A stretch of DNA of 64,000 nt from Prevotella merdae (lineage in GTDB: Bacteria; Bacteroidota; Bacteroidia; Bacteroidales; Bacteroidaceae). Below are positions 60,258-64,000 of the stretch, one piece after another. The stretch lies in contig NZ_LT985324.1 of NCBI RefSeq assembly GCF_900290275.1, forward strand, positions 819,466-883,465, written 5' to 3'. Position 1 is the first letter of the stretch; each line of letters opens with the position of its first letter. The notes under the pieces were generated by a model, which saw nothing but the letters and a program-made list of their open reading frames with translations, was not told where the DNA came from and made no database searches. The translations under genes were made by a program, and so were the position numbers.

Positions 60258-61049
60258 TTAATTATGGGTGTTTTTATAACGTATACCTTTGTATATTCTT
60301 TTTAGTTCCTCCAAACTCATGCAGTTTCCTTTGCCTCCCTGCCCATGATGAATCATCCTATGGCAGTTGGCACAAAGTGGTACAAGGTCGGTTTGAGAGT
60401 TCACTGGATGTTCTCCTTCTGTTTGTGAGAATGGTTTGAGGTGGTGAATCTCAATATATTCGTCATCTATGTCATATGCCTTGGCAAAATCAAAACCACA
60501 ACACTCGCAGAAGATGTGACCACTATGTAAAGCCTTGTAATAGTTGATGCAGGCTTGTCGGAGAATCTTGTTTCTCTTTCTGATTTCTGCAGGTTGTGCT
60601 TCGCCAGCTTCACCTTCCAAGTATATGGTATTTTCTACCGTTGGCTTGGGTGTAACAGGCGGTTCTGCAGTCTTCGTTCCAGAAGAATGATTGGTATCAT
60701 CATATTCACCATATACCGGCATCGGCACAGCATTTGCATTCAGGGCTTTCAAGAATAGCCGGTACCATTTCAGAACCTCTGTGTATCGTGGTTCCACACT
60801 CATGTCGAGATTCTTCAAGATAGGGTGCGTCTTGATCTTTCTGCGAAATTCTTCTACGTCATCTATTTCTGTAATATCATAGATAGACTCGTATTTGGTG
60901 CCAAAGTAGTCATTGAGCGTATTGGGAATAATACGCTCTGCCGTTTCAACGGTCAGACTTACTTCTTTGGCATCACCATCAAAGCGTTCCGATAGATAAC
61001 TTCGGAATACTCTGCCAAGTTGCTCGTATGTGAAATCACTTTTATGCAT
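60258..61049 (-). CDS. HNH endonuclease domain protein
   Basis: A 263-aa protein. The C-terminal HNH: CECCGFDFAKAYDI, IEIHHLKPFSQTEG, DLVPLCANCHRMIHH, with zinc cysteines in both halves. The N-terminal 100 residues are a helical domain (RVFRSYLSERFDGDAKEVS). Sits 6 nt from the AlbA_2 gene and 3 nt from the Fic gene, so it is part of the same operon. HNH proteins in defence loci cut invading DNA. Confidence 0.88.
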   Translation of the reverse strand: MHKSDFTYEQLGRVFRSYLSERFDGDAKEVSLTVETAERIIPNTLNDYFGTKYESIYDITEIDDVEEFRRKIKTHPILKNLDMSVEPRYTEVLKWYRLFLKALNANAVPMPVYGEYDDTNHSSGTKTAEPPVTPKPTVENTIYLEGEAGEAQPAEIRKRNKILRQACINYYKALHSGHIFCECCGFDFAKAYDIDDEYIEIHHLKPFSQTEGEHPVNSQTDLVPLCANCHRMIHHGQGGKGNCMSLEELKRIYKGIRYKNTHN

Positions 61050-61052
61050 ATT

Positions 61053-61943
61053 CTAATCTTCCTGTTCGTAATAATACGAGTAGTCGATACCTTTCATAAA
61101 GGTTTCTCTATCATTTATCTTGTCTGTCAATGCTGCTTTCAGCAACTGTTTTATAGGAGTGCTTTCAGCTACGCTGGCGGTCATTGCCGCCAAATAGTCT
61201 TTTTTGTTCACCATGCTCCAGTCGATACATTTCTTGAGATGTTTCTTCAGCATGAGGTCGAGCCATATACGTGTGCTTCTGCCATTGCCCTCACGGAAAG
61301 GATGTGCCACATTCATTTCAACATATTTGTCGGCTATCTGCTCAAACGTTTCTTCGGGCATCAGTTCTATCTGTCGGAGCGTAGCTGGCAAATAGGCAGC
61401 CATAGCAAACTGAAATCCACCCTTGGCTATATTCACCGTGCGGATATGTCCAGCGAAGTCGTACAAACCGCCAAATAGGTAAGCGTGAATCTGTTGCAGT
61501 CCCTTTACTGTTCCCACCTCAATGCTCTCTATCATACTGCTCTCGAACAAGGCATATGCCTTCGATTTGCTTTTGCCGTCGATGCTCTCTTCACTATTCG
61601 TGAGCCATGCCACAAAGCGAGAAGCCTTGGTGTTAGGAAAACAGGATGCCAGTTGCAGAATGCCTTCTGTGTCGAGAACATCAGTTTTATAACGTTTACC
61701 ATCTTGTGCCAGAAGTTTCAGTTGGTTAGTGGCACTAACCAACTCGTTTCCTTCCTTCTTCAGTTTTGTTTTCAGATACTTCCAATAGTTGCGGTTCTTG
61801 GTATAATCGTCTTGGTTGTTGAGCACACCAACGACATCCAAAACGGAAAACCACCATTTGGATAGTGTCTCGTCCCAAACGGCACGCACTTCGCGGTCGT
61901 TGAAGAAACGGATGGATACCTTCTGTATATTGTTATTGCTCAT
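61053..61943 (-). CDS. BRO/RhuM-like plus Fic domain protein
   Basis: A 296-aa protein. The N-terminal 120 residues are Bro-N-like ([36 protein letters not shown]). The C-terminal Fic domain has the full active site [17 protein letters not shown] and [14 protein letters not shown] (an adenylylation-type flap). It could AMPylate a host target. The inhibitory helix motif was not identified. Confidence 0.9.
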   Translation of the reverse strand: MSNNNIQKVSIRFFNDREVRAVWDETLSKWWFSVLDVVGVLNNQDDYTKNRNYWKYLKTKLKKEGNELVSATNQLKLLAQDGKRYKTDVLDTEGILQLASCFPNTKASRFVAWLTNSEESIDGKSKSKAYALFESSMIESIEVGTVKGLQQIHAYLFGGLYDFAGHIRTVNIAKGGFQFAMAAYLPATLRQIELMPEETFEQIADKYVEMNVAHPFREGNGRSTRIWLDLMLKKHLKKCIDWSMVNKKDYLAAMTASVAESTPIKQLLKAALTDKINDRETFMKGIDYSYYYEQED

Positions 61944-62007
61944 TGTTTTCTGTTTTGATTACTTCTTTATCGGCCATACACCCAGTACCACTTTCAGTAC
62001 CACCTAA

Positions 62008-62083
62008 CTGGTACTGGAGTTTATCTCAGGTGGTACTGGAGTTTCACTTATGTGGTACTGGAGTGTTACTTATGTGGTACTGG
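62008..62083. repeat. 22-bp TGGTACTGG repeats upstream of Fic gene
   Basis: Units TGGTACTGGAGTTTATCTCAG, TGGTACTGGAGTTTCACTTA and TGGTACTGGAGTGTTACTTA (each 22 bp with the linker) and a partial fourth. Inverted CCAGTACC copies lie just left (61982-62002), in the gap between the DUF6078 and Fic genes. Confidence 0.75.
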
Positions 62084-62104
62084 CAAAAACATTATATGCA
62101 TAAA

Positions 62105-62542
62105 TCAGGCATTCCAATTGATGTGCTCCTCGTAGTTATCGAACTTCATTTTGGAGTCTGGTCCTACCTTTTTGAGCATTTGGCGTATCACTTCTTGTTC
62201 CTCAGGAGAGATTAGAATGTCACCACGTCTGCGCTTGAAATATTGGTTGCGTCCGAAGTGGAGAATGAGGGTAGTCATGAACTGGTCATACTGCTGTGGG
62301 AACATCCGCTTTTGGAAGTTGGTGAATCCTCTAGCGAATATCACTGGCTTTTTGTCGCGATAGTATGTACACGATTCGTCCTTGCTGCATCTGGTTGGAT
62401 TGATCAGACGCAGATACTCTTCATTCTGCTCCATCATCATGGTGTAAGCAATATGATGCAAGCAGGTTGCTGCCATTGGGCAGCTACTATGCTCACATAC
62501 TGGATAGTCATTTGGTAGTGATGTATATTCTTTCTTTTGCAT
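62105..62542 (-). CDS. DUF6078 family protein
   Basis: A 145-aa protein. Cysteines CEHSSCPMAATCLHH and CSKDESCTYYRDKKPV suggest a metal site; FTNFQKRMFPQQYDQFM and ILISPEEQEVIRQMLKKVG are typical of this Bacteroidetes family. Function unknown. Confidence 0.75.
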   Translation of the reverse strand: MQKKEYTSLPNDYPVCEHSSCPMAATCLHHIAYTMMMEQNEEYLRLINPTRCSKDESCTYYRDKKPVIFARGFTNFQKRMFPQQYDQFMTTLILHFGRNQYFKRRRGDILISPEEQEVIRQMLKKVGPDSKMKFDNYEEHINWNA

Positions 62543-62619
62543 AATCTACTTTGTTTTGACAACGTTGTTCTTTTAGATTTGTTCGGGATGCCTTCGGGAT
62601 TCGTTCGGGATGAATGCGA

Positions 62620-64000
62620 TTATTCCATTGGCTTGATCATCTTCTCGATAAATTCAATCTCATCTTCATCAAGTTTATACTTACGATAGAGTTGTTTATC
62701 TATGTCTGCAATGCTTTGAGTCCAGTCGATGTCTGAGATGGCAGTGAAATTTTGAAGAGGTACATTAGCCCAAGTATCACGTGGATTATGTTGCGTTGCT
62801 TTGAGTGTACCCAATAAACATCTGGCAAATTTTGTCTTGACGTAGTTCAAACATGCGGATGCCTCCTGGGCATCGGCAAACTTGCCGATGCTTAGGAAGG
62901 TATCCGTATGTCCGATTACCGGCACGCCGATTACCGGCGTGCTGAGCACTTCGCCTATAGCACCAGTACCATTTGCTTCAGGAACGAGAACATTATAATA
63001 ATTAAGATATTCACATGGCTGAAGATATGATGCATTTACCCATTTTGTTTCTCGAGAGCCCTTTATTCTTCCGATAATTTGAACACCTTCACCTTTGCAC
63101 TCTTTTTCTGTGTTGACAAATATCTCTGATAAGTTTTCAAAAGCATTTGACGTTATCTTTGAAGCTGTTCCTTTTCCTTGTACTTCATATATTCTTGGAA
63201 ACTCACTTAAAGCTTTCTCTGAGAAGCGGTAAATGCCTTGGGAGGAAACTAAACTGGCAAATTGCCCAAACTGGAATGAAGGGTTTGCAAATACTTTTGC
63301 CATTATGGATTTTAATTCTGGATAATCTGAAAAGAACCCAATTGCTCCAAATTCTTTATTTGCGTTTCTTAGTCCAATAGCTACTCCTCCCTTAATGTCT
63401 ACAGTTGGGAATACGTCACTTGATTTTTGGAAGTAATCAACCACTTTGAAATGAGTATCAGATAACATCTTCTCCATCCATTCCATAGGTGTTTGTCCAG
63501 CCTTAAATAAGAATCTGCCAGGAGTAATAAATGTTACCAATGGTGACAATTCAAAGGCTGTATCGTAAAACAAATTGTAAATAGGAGTCTTTCTTGTACT
63601 TTCTCCTTCTATCTGATATGGCGGATTTCCCACAATTGCTTTAAACTTCATATTATTTATATCTTCGTTTTCTGATTTTGGAATAGAATTATATACATGC
63701 CAGAAGTCCTTGCCACGAACGATGTCGTTTTGGAATAGTTCTGGCTTTGCACGGAGCACGTTGATCATGTCACAGTTCAACGACTCGTGACCATTAAAGA
63801 AGTATGTCTTGCCCTCTTTGGTTACATGCTCGTCTGCAGCTTTGAGTACACCAGCAGACACAAGGTCGGTTACAGGTACATCATGCTCATAGCAACGAAT
63901 GTTCATGCGGATGTCTGTGCGGAAACCTGCCAATGTTCGCTTGGTGATGCTTACAGCCATCTTGGTACGGCAAACCACAAAGATGTTGTCCTGCAACACA
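62620..64000 (-). CDS. N6-adenine DNA methylase (Eco57I-type), 5' end outside window
   Basis: The frame is open to the window edge; GTG at 63999 is probably not the start. It contains the amino-methyltransferase motif IV in FKAIVGNPPYQIEGES, followed by VTFITPGRFLFKAGQTPMEW and a target-recognition-like C-terminal region. Upstream residues suggest fusion to a larger restriction or helicase part beyond the window. Start of the co-directional island as seen here; it would protect host DNA or form part of a BREX/Type IIG/ISP-like system. Confidence 0.8.
   Translation of the reverse strand, partial: VLQDNIFVVCRTKMAVSITKRTLAGFRTDIRMNIRCYEHDVPVTDLVSAGVLKAADEHVTKEGKTYFFNGHESLNCDMINVLRAKPELFQNDIVRGKDFWHVYNSIPKSENEDINNMKFKAIVGNPPYQIEGESTRKTPIYNLFYDTAFELSPLVTFITPGRFLFKAGQTPMEWMEKMLSDTHFKVVDYFQKSSDVFPTVDIKGGVAIGLRNANKEFGAIGFFSDYPELKSIMAKVFANPSFQFGQFASLVSSQGIYRFSEKALSEFPRIYEVQGKGTASKITSNAFENLSEIFVNTEKECKGEGVQIIGRIKGSRETKWVNASYLQPCEYLNYYNVLVPEANGTGAIGEVLSTPVIGVPVIGHTDTFLSIGKFADAQEASACLNYVKTKFARCLLGTLKATQHNPRDTWANVPLQNFTAISDIDWTQSIADIDKQLYRKYKLDEDEIEFIEKMIKPME

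Overview
The window looks like a piece of a gut Bacteroidales genome, probably Prevotella/Segatella. Promoters have the Bacteroidetes form (-7 TAnnTTTG, often with TTTG 19-20 nt upstream), Shine-Dalgarno sites are absent, and the gene families (DUF4112, DUF6078, DUF2461, AlkZ-related) are typical of the group. I see no rRNA, tRNA or CRISPR array. Family names come from recognising motifs by eye; no database search was run.

Layout. (1) 1-2464, + strand: the 3' end of a RhuM-type gene, then an HTH/ImmA-IrrE metallopeptidase gene overlapping a small partner gene. (2) About 2465-22753: an integrated element with a tyrosine integrase at its right end. Almost all other genes are on the minus strand: a CHC2/TOPRIM primase-helicase, ArdA anti-restriction protein, ClpP-like head protease, HK97-type capsid protein, terminase subunits (the large one frameshifted) and an Abi_2 abortive-infection gene. 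No portal or tail-assembly set is recognisable, so it may be a capsid-forming satellite or a reduced prophage. (3) 22786-27163: ordinary chromosome (DUF2461, MATE exporter, secreted GH13 enzyme). (4) 27164-37900: a minus-strand accessory region with two WYL regulators, two uracil-DNA-glycosylase-like paralogs, a DUF3825 protein, DUF4112, and a duplicated cassette (61-aa hydrophobic peptide plus about 376-aa glycine-zipper protein), one copy frameshifted. (5) 38000-46000: small housekeeping and stress genes (YaaA, GNAT, AlkD-like, aldo-keto reductase, AraC, Nim-like, AlkZ-related, DUF1294, YqiA-like). (6) 46079-64000: a co-directional defence island. Read in transcription order it has an adenine methylase (runs off the window), DUF6078, BRO/Fic, HNH, AlbA_2/HATPase, a DruH-like protein, a DruE-like DUF1998 helicase, McrB and McrC. 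The last four genes overlap or nearly touch, which suggests one Druantia III-McrBC transcription unit.

The most unusual observation is in region 2. Three transcription units (75-aa + AT-hook genes; ardA; 95-aa + HTH genes) each form one arm of an imperfect palindrome 1.2-1.6 kb long. The opposite arm carries an eroded inverted copy of the whole unit: leader, gene(s) and terminator. Matching blocks keep one centre in each case (about 4690, 16228 and 20800). In all three, the consensus -7 box is on the eroded arm and is mutated on the arm with the intact genes. Two of the palindromes share a core that matches at 26 of 27 positions. This geometry is what a single-stranded-DNA hairpin promoter (as in F plasmid Frpo) would need to express anti-restriction genes from incoming DNA. 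The palindromes are read directly from the sequence; the mechanism is inference.
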